From Bradyrhizobium sp. CCGB01 (GTDB lineage: Bacteria; Pseudomonadota; Alphaproteobacteria; Rhizobiales; Xanthobacteraceae): a DNA stretch of 64,000 bases. Under the pieces are notes generated by a model. The model had not been told where the DNA came from. It saw only the letters and a list, made by a program, of their open reading frames with translations, and made no database searches. The position numbers and the translations under genes are program-made. How positions within the stretch are numbered: the first letter of the stretch is position 1; each line of letters begins with the position of its first letter. Where the stretch lies: NCBI RefSeq assembly GCF_024199795.1, contig NZ_JANADK010000001.1:2790001-2854000 (forward strand), written 5' to 3'. Shown here in pieces: positions 25,891 to 34,566 of this stretch.

Positions 25891-26616
25891 ATGCTTGCAG
25901 ATGTTGGCCACATCGTCGTTGTCGACGACGACCCCACCTTGCGTCAGATGGTGATCAGATATCTGGAGGAGCACAACGTCCCGACCAGGGCGGCCTCCAC
26001 CAGGTCCGAGTTGAACCACTATCTCGAAGCCGGTCAGCCCAGCCTGATCATTCTCGACCTTCGCCTCGGCCAAGACGACGGTCTGGATCTGTTGCGGGAG
26101 ATCCGTTCGCATTCCGACGTGCCGGTGATCATCACGACCGGTCACCGCCCCGACGAGATCGATCGTATCGTCGGGCTCGAGCTCGGCGCCGACGACTACA
26201 TCATCAAGCCTTTCTCCCTGCGAGAGCTGCTGGCCCGCGTCCGGGCTGTGTTGCGGCGGCAGGAGATGGGTCGTGCTGCGCGGGCCCGCGATCCCGAGCG
26301 CGGAGGCTATCGATTCAGCGGATGGAAACTGGAACGCCGCGGCCGAAAGCTCGTCGATCCCAGCGAAACGCCGGTCCCGCTCAGCAAGGGAGAGTATGCT
26401 TTGTTGCTGGCCTTCCTCGAGGCGCCGCAGCGACCCCTGTCACGCGAGCATCTGCTGCAGGCGACCCGCATCCATGAAGACATTTTCGATCGCAGCATCG
26501 ACGTCCAGGTGCTGCGGCTGCGGCGCAAGCTGGAGGCCGATCCGAGTGCGCCGCGAGTCATCCAGACCGAGCGCGGCGTCGGCTATGTGTTCGCGGTTCC
26601 TGTAGATCCGTTCTAA
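25891..26616 (+). CDS. OmpR-family response regulator, VirG-like
   Basis: A 241-residue regulator, the same length as Agrobacterium VirG. The receiver has acidic D12-D14, phospho-acceptor Asp56 (SLIILDLRLG), Thr83 and Lys106 (DDYIIKPFSLRE). The C-terminal winged helix (about 140-236) contains LSKGEYALLLAFLE and DRSIDVQVLRLRRKLEADPS, close to VirG. It should bind DNA when phosphorylated. The matching VirA-like kinase is encoded 1.9 kb downstream at 28,529. Confidence 0.9.
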   Translation: MLADVGHIVVVDDDPTLRQMVIRYLEEHNVPTRAASTRSELNHYLEAGQPSLIILDLRLGQDDGLDLLREIRSHSDVPVIITTGHRPDEIDRIVGLELGADDYIIKPFSLRELLARVRAVLRRQEMGRAARARDPERGGYRFSGWKLERRGRKLVDPSETPVPLSKGEYALLLAFLEAPQRPLSREHLLQATRIHEDIFDRSIDVQVLRLRRKLEADPSAPRVIQTERGVGYVFAVPVDPF

Positions 26617-26722
26617 ACGCGGCGGCGGGATTGCAACTGTAACCCCTTTGCCGGTGGCGGTGATCTCGGCGTAACGGCCGGCCCGCACATTTCTCCCATC
26701 AACAGCGTGTGGGAGATTTGAG

Positions 26723-27349
26723 ATGAAGACGCATTCTCGCAATGTGGTCCGTGTTGTCCCGGATGCCATGGAGCGCGAGCGGCGCAGCCGTTTCGCGTGG
26801 TCTGACGGCCGCGGCGTGTCCGGTCGCCGTACTGACTGCACCGCGAGCCAGCGCTTGGCGGATCAGGGCCTCGCGGACATCGGCTCGCGGCCGGCGGCGA
26901 CGGCTGCGCAGCCAGACCGGGAGGTCAGCAAATTTTGGTCTGGGGTCTTTGCCCTCATCGAAGGGTTTGCCCTCTATGGTGCCGCGTTGCATCCGACCGC
27001 GGCCATGCCGGTTCACGCAATACTGGAGGCCAGGAGGCATTGGCAGCCGCGCCCAGAGGCTGGCGCGCCCGTGGCGCCGGTGCGGAACAGCGGCAGCGAC
27101 GGGGCCGAGAGCAATGTCGTCGAACTCGATCGCGTCCGGCCGTTCAATGCGCAACGGGAGCGGCGTTGGCGTTGGCTGCGCTCGGCCGGTGGGACGTTGA
27201 CCGACTTGCTGTCGCATTCGCGGCGGGAGCGCGAGATCGACAGGGCGGTTGCCGCTCTGGCGAAGCTCGACGACCAGACATTGCGCGATCTCGGAATCCA
27301 GAGCCGTTCGGATATCGAATGGACGGTGAGGTACTGTCATGATTGCTGA
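26723..27349 (+). CDS. DUF1127-end protein (208 aa)
   Basis: ATG 26,723 has GGGAG upstream. Most of the chain is low in recognisable features. The last 35 residues (HSRREREIDRAVAALAKLDD, then LRDLGIQSRSDIEWTVRYC) are a DUF1127 domain, a short Arg-rich motif of alphaproteobacteria linked with small-RNA or phosphate/stress regulation in some cases. It lies between the response regulator and the peroxidase, so it may belong to the same regulon. Confidence 0.78.
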   Translation: MKTHSRNVVRVVPDAMERERRSRFAWSDGRGVSGRRTDCTASQRLADQGLADIGSRPAATAAQPDREVSKFWSGVFALIEGFALYGAALHPTAAMPVHAILEARRHWQPRPEAGAPVAPVRNSGSDGAESNVVELDRVRPFNAQRERRWRWLRSAGGTLTDLLSHSRREREIDRAVAALAKLDDQTLRDLGIQSRSDIEWTVRYCHDC

Positions 27350-27506
27350 CACGATCTATTTCGCCTTCGCCGGGCTGGGCCTATGTCACGCCGCGTGCCG
27401 CTCGATGATCCCGAGCGGCCTCAGGGCCGGCATGTTCGGTCTCGTTCCCCGGATCTGGCGATGGCCGCGTTCACGAAATCATCGCGCTTCGATCAAAAGC
27501 CCTTGA
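27339..27506 (+). CDS. Possible small protein (55 aa) overlapping the DUF1127 gene
   Basis: ATG 27,339 overlaps the stop of the preceding gene by 11 bases, with GAGG 7 bases upstream. The product starts MIADTIYFAFAGLGLCHAAC, a short hydrophobic stretch, then a basic tail. Translational coupling is plausible. No family recognised. Confidence 0.38.
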   Translation: MIADTIYFAFAGLGLCHAACRSMIPSGLRAGMFGLVPRIWRWPRSRNHRASIKSP

Positions 27507-27548
27507 ATTGACGCAGTTGCGTATCGCTTCCACCCCATATCACTGACA

Positions 27549-28532
27549 GTGCGACAATTGATCGGATTTCGTGGAGCAGGACCAGGCGCCGGCTATCGAG
27601 GCGGCTTGATCGCCATTTGCGCGGTGCTGTTGTGCTGCGTGGAAGTCACTCCCGCGCCGTCGCAGTCGCCGCCCCCGTCGGCACTGGACCGCGGCGAGCC
27701 AATCACGCCGATTCCTGCGGCTCGCGCCAACGATCCGCTCAAGGTCCAACTTGGCGAGAAGCTGTTTAGCGATCGCCGGATATCGCATGACAATTCCCGC
27801 ACCTGCCAATATTGCCACGATGTCGCGACGAACGGCGCGAGCCAGAAGCCGCACGATGTTGCCCTCGACGGGATGGAGCTTCCGCTCAACACGCCCACGG
27901 TCTTCAACTCGACGCTCAATTTTCGTTTCACCTGGGAAGGGAAATTCCGCACCGTCGAGGCTGATATCAAGGCGTCGCTGGAAAGCCCGCACACCATGGG
28001 CAGCAGCGCGGCGGAGGCTGCCGAGAAGCTCGATGCCGATCTTGATATGCGAGGTCGTTTCCTCGCGGCGTATGGCCGCCGCCCGGAGGGTGGCGATGTC
28101 ATCGATGCGCTTGCGAGCTACCAACGCACGCTGCTCACGCCGGGCGGCAGGTTCGATCGCTGGCTGCAGGGCGACGATGCAGCGCTGTCGGCCGATGAAT
28201 TGGACGGATACCGCCTGTTCAAATCGCTGGGCTGCTCGGCCTGCCATCAGGGCGTCAACGTCGGCGGCAATCTGTTCGAGCGCCACGGCATATTCCACCC
28301 TCTCGCTTCGCCCGAGCCCAAGATCCTGCGCGTGCCGAGCCTGCGCAACGTCGCGACCACGCCGCCGTATTTTCATGACGGCAGCGCGCCGACACTCGAC
28401 GACGCGGTTCGCAAGATGGCGCTGGCCCAGTTGAACGCGACGTTGACGGACCAGCAGGTCAAGGCGCTTGTCGCCTTTCTCGGCAGCCTGACCGGGACCT
28501 ATCGCGGCGCGACCGTGGGAGGCGCGCCGTGA
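27549..28532 (+). CDS. Dihaem cytochrome c peroxidase/MauG-family protein
   Basis: A 327-residue exported protein with signal segment about 18-40. Haem sites are CQYCH (86-90) and CSACH (229-233), with PRHDVAL-like (KPHDVALDGMELPLNTPTVFN segment) and VPSLRNVATTPPYFHDGSAP, the CcpA/MauG signature. It reduces H2O2 or oxidises a protein cofactor in the periplasm. GTG 27,549 start. Its stop overlaps the kinase start by four bases (28,529-28,532), so the two are translationally coupled. Confidence 0.88.
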   Translation: MRQLIGFRGAGPGAGYRGGLIAICAVLLCCVEVTPAPSQSPPPSALDRGEPITPIPAARANDPLKVQLGEKLFSDRRISHDNSRTCQYCHDVATNGASQKPHDVALDGMELPLNTPTVFNSTLNFRFTWEGKFRTVEADIKASLESPHTMGSSAAEAAEKLDADLDMRGRFLAAYGRRPEGGDVIDALASYQRTLLTPGGRFDRWLQGDDAALSADELDGYRLFKSLGCSACHQGVNVGGNLFERHGIFHPLASPEPKILRVPSLRNVATTPPYFHDGSAPTLDDAVRKMALAQLNATLTDQQVKALVAFLGSLTGTYRGATVGGAP

Positions 28533-31030
28533 GATCCGCTCCACTCGTTGCCTGCGTCGCGTTCGTGCTCGCGCTTCTCACCTGGCTGCTGTTGAACGGG
28601 CTGAACATCAATTCGGCGCGTTATGATAGCCAGCTGCAGGCGCTGGGGGATTTCAGCCGGTTCGAACGCGGGATGACCAGGGAGGTCCTCACCGCGCGTG
28701 CCGGCCTGTCGCGCAATTACGACGCGCTGGTGCATCTGGTGAATGCCTATGACGATGCCTTGTCGCGGCTGCGCGACACCGCGGGCCTCGACCCCGAGCA
28801 GACCATGGCGATCGATGTCCTGTCGGCACGCGCCGGCCGGCAGGAGAGCCTGATCGAGCGGTTCAAGAGCAGGAACGCGTTGCTGCAAAACTCCTTTGCC
28901 TATTTCGGCCTGTTCAGCGACAAGCTGGCCGCGTCGGATGACCGGCGGCTGGTGACGGCCGCCTCCGCACTGGCGGCGGCGATGCTGCGCCTGACGCTCG
29001 ACACGTCGGACACCGCCGCGCGCCAGGTCGAGGATCGGCTGGAAGAGCTGGCGCAGCTTCAAGCGCCGCGGGCGGAAGCGGACTCGGTCCGGGCGCTGCT
29101 CACCCACGGGCAGATGCTGCACGATCTTCTGCCTGATATCGACACCATCCTGAAGACGCTCGTCGCCGAATCCAACAACCGCGAGCAGGATGCCATGATG
29201 ACGGTGATCTTGAAGCGCCAGCTCGCCGCGCGCGCCTCGGCGCGCAAGACGCGTTTGCTGCAGTATATCACCTCGCTGCTGCTACTCTCGGGCATCATCT
29301 ATTTCGGATCGTTGTTGCGCAAACGGGCCGTGACACTGCGCCGCCGTGCCGCGTTCGAGCATGTGATCGCCAACATCTCGATGCTGTTCATCAATTCGAG
29401 CAACGAGAGGATCGCCACGGATGTCGAGATGGCGCTTCACCAGCTTGCAGGATGCATCGGTGCGGATCGGGCTTATTTTGCCTGCGTGCTCGGCACGACC
29501 ATGCAGACCTATCGGTGGTCCCGGGATGGCATCGAGTTGGAGCCGGGTTGGCCGGAGCGGGTGCTGAGCCTCGCGCCGCGATTGGACGGCGGTGAGGACG
29601 GCATCGTCTATATCCCCAAGGTGAACGCTTCGCATCCCCACGACACGATGAACCTGCTTGCCGAAGCCGACGTCAGCGGCTGGCTCTGCATCATGGCGGC
29701 CTACGGAAACCGCGATGGAATTCTCGGCTTCGATGCCGTGCGCGGAGGCGCGCTCACATATTGGCCCGAAGTCTCGCTGTTTCGCATGGCCTTTGACGCC
29801 ATCGGCAATGCGATCCGACGAGCTCGGCTCGAAGGCGAGAAGGAGCGCCTGCAGAAAAGTCTGCAACACGCGCGTCGCATGGAGACCGTTGGAACCTTTG
29901 CCAGCGGCATCGCCCACAACTTCAACAACATCGTCGGTGCAATCCTCGGCTATGCCGAAATGGCCGATGCGCGAGTCCCGTCAGGAAGCGGGCCGGCCGC
30001 GAGTCTTGCGGAAATCCGCCGTGCCGGTGAGCGGGCGCGTGAGCTGGTCGAACAGATTCTCAGCTTCGGGCGCCGCGGCGAGGGCAGGCGGGAGCGCGTT
30101 TGCGTCAAGACCCTGGTCGACGAAACCAGGTCGCTGCTGGCCGCATCATTGCCGTCGCACGTCAAGGTCGAGGTCGTTGAGATGGCCGAAACGGCCGTCG
30201 TGATCGGCGAGCCTGCCCAATTGCAGCAGGTCATCCTGAACCTGTGCAACAACGCGGCGCAGGCGATGAATGAGCCGGGCCGCGTCGAGCTCCGCATCGA
30301 GGTGCGCGATCTCGCGAAGCCGTTGTTGGTCGGGCGCAACGAAGTCGGCCGTGGCCGTTTCACCGTCATTTCGATCGCCGATCCCGGGCCAGGCATGGAT
30401 GAGGCGACGCTGGAGCGGATATTCGAGCCGTTCTTCACGACCCGCCCGGACGGCAACGGCCTTGGACTTGCGACGGTTCGCGAGATCGTCGAGCAACATG
30501 GCGGCGCCATCGCCGTGCAGAGCAAGCCGGATGCCGGCGCGCGCTTTGAGATCTGGCTGCCGTCCGGCGAGTCCGACGAGCCGCAAGCACTTCAACACGG
30601 CTCCGATCCGGCGTTGCGCGGCGCCGGCGAAACCGTGCTCGTGATCGACACCGATCGCCGCCGCCTGTTGCGCTACGAGGAAATCCTCGCGGCACTGGGT
30701 TATGAACCCGTCGGCTTCACTGGGCTGGCGGAGGCGATTGCCGCCTGCCGCGCCGCGCACACCCGTTTCGACGCGGCGCTGGTGTGTCATCTGCCCGGAG
30801 GCTCGTCACTCGATCTCGCGGCGGCGCTGCATGACGCTGCGCCGGCGCTGCCGATCATCCTGGCGGCGCCCTCGACACGCGACTTGGCGATGCCGTCGCT
30901 CAAGACATCTGGCATCACCGAACTCGTTCACCACCCGCTGGCATCGGCGGAGCTCGCCGGCGTCCTGGCGCGGAGCATTGTCTCCCCGGCCACGAGCAGT
31001 CGATTGAAGCGAGCCGCCAGCGCGACATAG
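28529..31030 (+). CDS. VirA-like hybrid sensor histidine kinase
   Basis: An 833-residue inner-membrane kinase, the length of Agrobacterium VirA. A first span (about 7-24), a helical periplasmic sensor domain (25-245), a second span (about 250-266), and a GAF-like linker precede the kinase core. His463 is in VGTFASGIAHNFNNIVGAIL, very close to VirA; N, G1 and G2 boxes follow. The C-terminal receiver (about 705-820) keeps the fold (ALGYEPVGF) but has Cys-His where the phospho-Asp should be, as a VirA-like inhibitory receiver. The start overlaps the peroxidase stop. The partner is probably the VirG-like regulator at 25,891. Confidence 0.88.
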   Translation: MRSAPLVACVAFVLALLTWLLLNGLNINSARYDSQLQALGDFSRFERGMTREVLTARAGLSRNYDALVHLVNAYDDALSRLRDTAGLDPEQTMAIDVLSARAGRQESLIERFKSRNALLQNSFAYFGLFSDKLAASDDRRLVTAASALAAAMLRLTLDTSDTAARQVEDRLEELAQLQAPRAEADSVRALLTHGQMLHDLLPDIDTILKTLVAESNNREQDAMMTVILKRQLAARASARKTRLLQYITSLLLLSGIIYFGSLLRKRAVTLRRRAAFEHVIANISMLFINSSNERIATDVEMALHQLAGCIGADRAYFACVLGTTMQTYRWSRDGIELEPGWPERVLSLAPRLDGGEDGIVYIPKVNASHPHDTMNLLAEADVSGWLCIMAAYGNRDGILGFDAVRGGALTYWPEVSLFRMAFDAIGNAIRRARLEGEKERLQKSLQHARRMETVGTFASGIAHNFNNIVGAILGYAEMADARVPSGSGPAASLAEIRRAGERARELVEQILSFGRRGEGRRERVCVKTLVDETRSLLAASLPSHVKVEVVEMAETAVVIGEPAQLQQVILNLCNNAAQAMNEPGRVELRIEVRDLAKPLLVGRNEVGRGRFTVISIADPGPGMDEATLERIFEPFFTTRPDGNGLGLATVREIVEQHGGAIAVQSKPDAGARFEIWLPSGESDEPQALQHGSDPALRGAGETVLVIDTDRRRLLRYEEILAALGYEPVGFTGLAEAIAACRAAHTRFDAALVCHLPGGSSLDLAAALHDAAPALPIILAAPSTRDLAMPSLKTSGITELVHHPLASAELAGVLARSIVSPATSSRLKRAASAT

Positions 31031-31152
31031 CGCCCGCGGCGGCTGTGCCCGCCGTTTCAGCGGTAACGCGATATCACCGCGGGCGAAATGGCCGGGTAGC
31101 CGCAACCTCCTATCCAGTGCACGCGTGTCCGCAATGTCACCGTTATAGGAGA

Positions 31153-31443
31153 ATGATGATGTCGATCAGACTCGGCGCGACCATGGTCGCAGCTAATTTG
31201 TTGTTTTGGCCGGTTTCGAGCCTCAAGGCGGGAGAGAGCGCCGGCGCCCGCACGACGATCGTCTCGCCCGGCGATCTCGCCCCGACAAGGTTCGCGGACC
31301 TGTTTCGGCAGGCTCCCATCGGGCACCGCCAGCCGCGGCCTAGCGACCTGTCCGGGCCTCTGCAAGCCTCGGCGATCGACGTCGAGTTGCGACAGATCGA
31401 CGAGGAGATCGATCGCAAGCTGATGATCTGCCGCGGCTGCTGA
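31153..31443 (+). CDS. Small exported hypothetical protein (96 aa)
   Basis: Three ATGs in a row follow AGGAGA; the first (31,153) is taken. A hydrophobic start (ATMVAANLLFWPVSSLKA) looks like a signal peptide. The mature part has DLFRQAPIGHRQPRPSDL and ends in a Cys-X2-Cys-like LMICRGC. Unknown family; it may be periplasmic. It opens a run of small genes with strong ribosome sites. Confidence 0.68.
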   Translation: MMMSIRLGATMVAANLLFWPVSSLKAGESAGARTTIVSPGDLAPTRFADLFRQAPIGHRQPRPSDLSGPLQASAIDVELRQIDEEIDRKLMICRGC

Positions 31444-31539
31444 TCATGCCGGAGGGCGGCTCCGCGACGCCGCGGAGCCGCTCGTGGAACGCCAGCGAGC
31501 GTGCGTTGTTCCCTCTTCGATCTGGACAGGAGGATCGAC

Positions 31540-31728
31540 ATGGGTGACGAACGCTTTGCCACATTGCTGGGCCGCGCCGCCATGGACGTATGGGGCGACA
31601 TGCCGCGTGACGTCCAGGAGGCGCTGTTCGAGACCGCGATGAAGGACCGCGCCGAGGATCGCGAAGCTCTGGCGCGGCTGCTGCACGATCGCCATCCGCG
31701 CACCGCGCATCCTGCCAAGCCGAACTGA
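31540..31728 (+). CDS. Small conserved protein (62 aa)
   Basis: AGGAGG stands before ATG 31,540. The product starts MGDERFATLLGRAAMDVWGD and contains DMPRDVQEALFETAM. It is acidic and helical. I recognise it as a rhizobial small protein without a named function. The DUF2934 gene follows 15 bases later. Confidence 0.72.
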   Translation: MGDERFATLLGRAAMDVWGDMPRDVQEALFETAMKDRAEDREALARLLHDRHPRTAHPAKPN

Positions 31729-31743
31729 CAGGAAGGAGCTGAG

Positions 31744-31911
31744 ATGGTGAAACCGACAGAAGATCTCATCCGGAGCCGCGCGCATGCGCTCTGGGAATTG
31801 GCAGGCAGGCCGGAAGGGCGGCAGGACGAGTTTTGGCGCGAAGCGGAGCGGGAGCTTTCGGCCGATCCAGCCAACAACGCCGAAGAAGCCTCCGATACGT
31901 TCACGGAATAA
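31744..31911 (+). CDS. DUF2934 small protein (55 aa)
   Basis: GAAGGAG precedes ATG 31,744. The product (MVKPTEDLIRSRAHALWELA, then GRPEGRQDEFWREAERELSA) is the DUF2934 pattern: RA..LWE..G.P.G....HW..AE..L. These short proteins are common in rhizobia next to stress genes; function unknown. Confidence 0.82.
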   Translation: MVKPTEDLIRSRAHALWELAGRPEGRQDEFWREAERELSADPANNAEEASDTFTE

Positions 31912-32041
31912 CGGAGCCTCGAGGTTCCCTTCCGCTTAGGAACAGCCGGTGCCCTGCGCGATTAGGCAAGCAAGAAGCATCGCAAAATGGCGGAACCCGG
32001 CTCCGCCAAGCATGAGCCGGCACTTCGGGAAGGAGATTGTC

Positions 32042-32344
32042 ATGCTCAGGAGATCAATGCTGGTTGGCGCCATTCTGGCCGTCAGCTCGACCATTGCTTT
32101 GGCAGGTCCCTGCAACACCGCCAACCGCGACGCAGGCTCGGGGCCGGCCACCACCGGTCAGGCGACGGGGACGACTGGCATCGCCTCGCCAAATGCCAAG
32201 GAGCATCCGCCGACATCAGCCATGAACAAAGCCAGCGAGAGCACGGCGACTTCGTCGCAGGACGCCCAGCGTCAGATGCAGGGACAGCCGACGGCTGCCG
32301 AACAGCCGAAGTCGACGACCGGTACCGCCGACAAGGATTGCTGA
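32042..32344 (+). CDS. Small exported hypothetical protein (100 aa)
   Basis: AAGGAG precedes ATG 32,042. A clear signal peptide (MLRRSMLVGAILAVSSTIAL, cleavage after LA-G) is followed by a Gln/Ser/Thr/Ala-rich low-complexity chain ending in DKDC. Such proteins occur in Bradyrhizobium with stress genes; role unknown. Its TGA stop is in the same frame as the next gene, which lacks a normal start codon. Confidence 0.75.
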   Translation: MLRRSMLVGAILAVSSTIALAGPCNTANRDAGSGPATTGQATGTTGIASPNAKEHPPTSAMNKASESTATSSQDAQRQMQGQPTAAEQPKSTTGTADKDC

Positions 32345-32389
32345 GTCATCGGCATTTCCAAACGGGACGCGAAGTCGCCGGAAGGCGAA

Positions 32390-32968
32390 ATCCGGCATGC
32401 GATCCACCTCTGCATCGACATGCAGAACATCTTTGCGCCCGGCGGTCTCTGGCAAACGCCGTGGATGGACAAAGTCCTGCCGGCAATCGCGTCGATCGTC
32501 TCGCGCCATCAGGCCAGGACGATCTTCACGCGCTTCATCACGCCGCAGGAGCCGGAAGATCGTCCTGGGCAGTGGAAGGCTTATTTCCAACGCTGGCGTC
32601 AGGCAACGCGCAACCATCTTCCGCCATCCGCGCTCGATCTCGTGGCGGCGCTGGCACGCTACGTTCCGCCGGCCCGCATCATCGACAAGCCGGCCTATTC
32701 CGCCTTCAGCAATCCGCGCCTTGCGGGCCTGCTGGTTGAAGAGAGCGTCAGCACGGTGGTGATGACGGGTGCGGAGACCGATGTCTGCGTGCTCTCGACG
32801 GTGCTGAGCGCCGTCGATCTCGGCTTCCGGGTGGTGATCGTCGAGGATGCGCTGTGCAGCTCGTCCGACGTCGGCCACGATGCGCTCATGACGATGTACC
32901 GCACCCGCTTCCACGGTCAGGTCGATCTCGTGACCGCGGAAGAGCTGGCGGAGTTCTGGCGCGACTAG
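32390..32968 (+). CDS. Isochorismatase-family cysteine hydrolase, no standard start codon
   Basis: The fold starts at AIHLCIDMQNIFAPGG, where the Asp is the first catalytic residue. The Lys is in IDKPAYSAF and the nucleophile Cys is in ETDVCVLSTV. The family hydrolyses isochorismate, nicotinamide or similar amides. The first in-frame ATG (32,420) lies after the Asp. Upstream to the TGA at 32,342-32,344 there is no ATG, GTG or TTG; ATC 32,390, with GGAAGG four bases before it, is only the best guess. A start-codon mutation, a small frameshift or TGA read-through from the preceding gene are possible. Confidence 0.78.
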   Translation: MRHAIHLCIDMQNIFAPGGLWQTPWMDKVLPAIASIVSRHQARTIFTRFITPQEPEDRPGQWKAYFQRWRQATRNHLPPSALDLVAALARYVPPARIIDKPAYSAFSNPRLAGLLVEESVSTVVMTGAETDVCVLSTVLSAVDLGFRVVIVEDALCSSSDVGHDALMTMYRTRFHGQVDLVTAEELAEFWRD

Positions 32969-33056
32969 GGATCTTGTGGTCCCGCGCGCGCCTGCTTTGG
33001 AACTGCGTGCAGCACCTTGGGTTGGTCGGGTTGCACCGATTGATCGAGGAGCACGC

Positions 33057-34133
33057 ATGACGGAAGTCGACGTTCGCAAGGGGATGCCGCCCGTCAAGCT
33101 GTCGCGCGAGGCGTTCGAGAAGCGCTACAGAGACCAGTTCGTCGATCCGGCATTTGCGCCGCTCCAGCGCGAGCTCGACGCCATCGTCGGCGCCGCCTGG
33201 GATGCCTACACTCATTCGCGCAAGGCGCCGGTGACGCGGAAGGCGGGGGCAGGTTTCGCCGATCCCGATTACGATCTCGCCGTGGACTGGCTCGCCGCGC
33301 GCGCCGCAATTCTGGAGGCGCAGCGCCGGCACGACGACGCAGGCGCGACGCCGCGCATCCTCATCGTCAACGGCTCGGCGCGCAGCGAGCATACCTGTCC
33401 CGGCGAGATGTCCAAGACCTGGCGCCTGGTCAAGCTGGCCGAGCCCGTCTTCATGGAGATGGGCTATGCCGTCGACATCCTCGATCTCTCCCGCCTGACC
33501 TCGGAGTTCGGCAGGACCATCCATCCGTGCAAGTCGTGCGTCTCCACCGCGATGCCGCTCTGCCATTGGCCGTGCAGCTGCTATCCGAACCATTCGCTGG
33601 GCCAGGCCAGCGACTGGATGAACGAGATCTACCCGCTCTGGGTCGCGGCCCACGGCATAATGATCGTGACGCCGGTGAACTGGTATCACGTGCCGGGCGG
33701 GCTGAAAGCGATGATGGATCGCCTCGTCTGCGCGGACGGCGGCAATCCGGATCCGACATCCACGCACGGCAAGAAGGCCGACGAGGCCAAGGCGATGGAG
33801 CTGAAGGGCTGGCCCTATCCGCGTCATCTCGCCGGCCGCCATTTCGGCCTCGTCGTTCACGGCGACAGCGTCGGGGCCGAGGGCGTGCGTCGCACCCTGT
33901 CCGATTGGCTGACCGACATGCACCTGATCTCGGCGGGCCGCTTCGGCGAGATCGACGGTTACGTCGGCTACATGGAGCCATATGCGATGTCGCATCGCCA
34001 CCTCGACGAGGACCGCGAGTTTCAGCAGGAGGTGCTGAACGTGGCGCGCGCCCTCGGCAACGCTGTCAGGCTGGCGCGAAGCGGGCGCCTCGACGAGCCC
34101 GGGGCCGGCCTCGAAGACCCGAACCCCAAATGA
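33057..34133 (+). CDS. Flavodoxin-fold NAD(P)H-dependent oxidoreductase with Cys cluster
   Basis: A 358-residue protein; GAGGAG precedes ATG 33,057. An N-terminal extension of about 100 residues comes before the FMN-reductase domain, which has the phosphate loop NGSARSEHTCP. HPCKSCVSTAMPLCHWPCSC has five Cys in 18 residues, unusual in plain flavodoxin-like reductases and suggestive of an iron-sulfur or metal site. TPVNWYHVPGGLKAMMDRL is the flavin-stacking part. It probably reduces a quinone or nitro compound. It follows the hydrolase by 88 bases. Confidence 0.82.
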   Translation: MTEVDVRKGMPPVKLSREAFEKRYRDQFVDPAFAPLQRELDAIVGAAWDAYTHSRKAPVTRKAGAGFADPDYDLAVDWLAARAAILEAQRRHDDAGATPRILIVNGSARSEHTCPGEMSKTWRLVKLAEPVFMEMGYAVDILDLSRLTSEFGRTIHPCKSCVSTAMPLCHWPCSCYPNHSLGQASDWMNEIYPLWVAAHGIMIVTPVNWYHVPGGLKAMMDRLVCADGGNPDPTSTHGKKADEAKAMELKGWPYPRHLAGRHFGLVVHGDSVGAEGVRRTLSDWLTDMHLISAGRFGEIDGYVGYMEPYAMSHRHLDEDREFQQEVLNVARALGNAVRLARSGRLDEPGAGLEDPNPK

Positions 34134-34214
34134 CGACGCCAGGAACGAAGCCGGCCGCCTTGGCTTGTCTGGATAGTGCAGAGAAGCGTGGACGCAGCAG
34201 TCAGGAGAGACGAG

Positions 34215-34544
34215 ATGCCGAAATCCGAGGACATGACCCGTTGCATCGAGCTGTGTCTGAGCTGCTACCGGACCTGCCTCGGCGTGGCCATGAACCATTG
34301 CCTCGAGACCGGCGGCAAGCATGTCGAGCCGAAGCATTTCCGCCTGATGATGGCCTGCGCCGAAATGTGCCGGACATCCGCGCATTTCATGCTGATCAAC
34401 ACGCCGCATCACCGGCACACCTGCGGTGAATGCGCGGAGATCTGCACGGAATGCGCCGGGGATTGCGAGCGGATCGGCGGCATGGAGGAGTGCGTCGCGA
34501 TGTGCCGCTCGTGCGCCGAATCCTGCCGCGCCATGGCCGCTTAA
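34215..34544 (+). CDS. Cys-rich four-helix copper-binding protein (DUF326 type)
   Basis: A 109-residue protein; AGGAGAGACGAG before ATG 34,215. CIELCLSCYRTC, CAEMC, CGECAEICTEC and CRSCAESC give thirteen or more Cys spaced to line a helix bundle, as in copper-storage proteins of the Csp type. No signal peptide, so a cytosolic form (Csp3-like) is likely. It may buffer copper or protect thiols under stress. Confidence 0.87.
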   Translation: MPKSEDMTRCIELCLSCYRTCLGVAMNHCLETGGKHVEPKHFRLMMACAEMCRTSAHFMLINTPHHRHTCGECAEICTECAGDCERIGGMEECVAMCRSCAESCRAMAA

Positions 34545-34566
34545 GAGTCGCTTGAGGAGAAAATTC

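Noticed and set aside
32397..32420. ATG at 32,397 as start of the cysteine hydrolase
   Set aside because: It is in a different frame from the catalytic Asp segment and leads into unrelated sequence.
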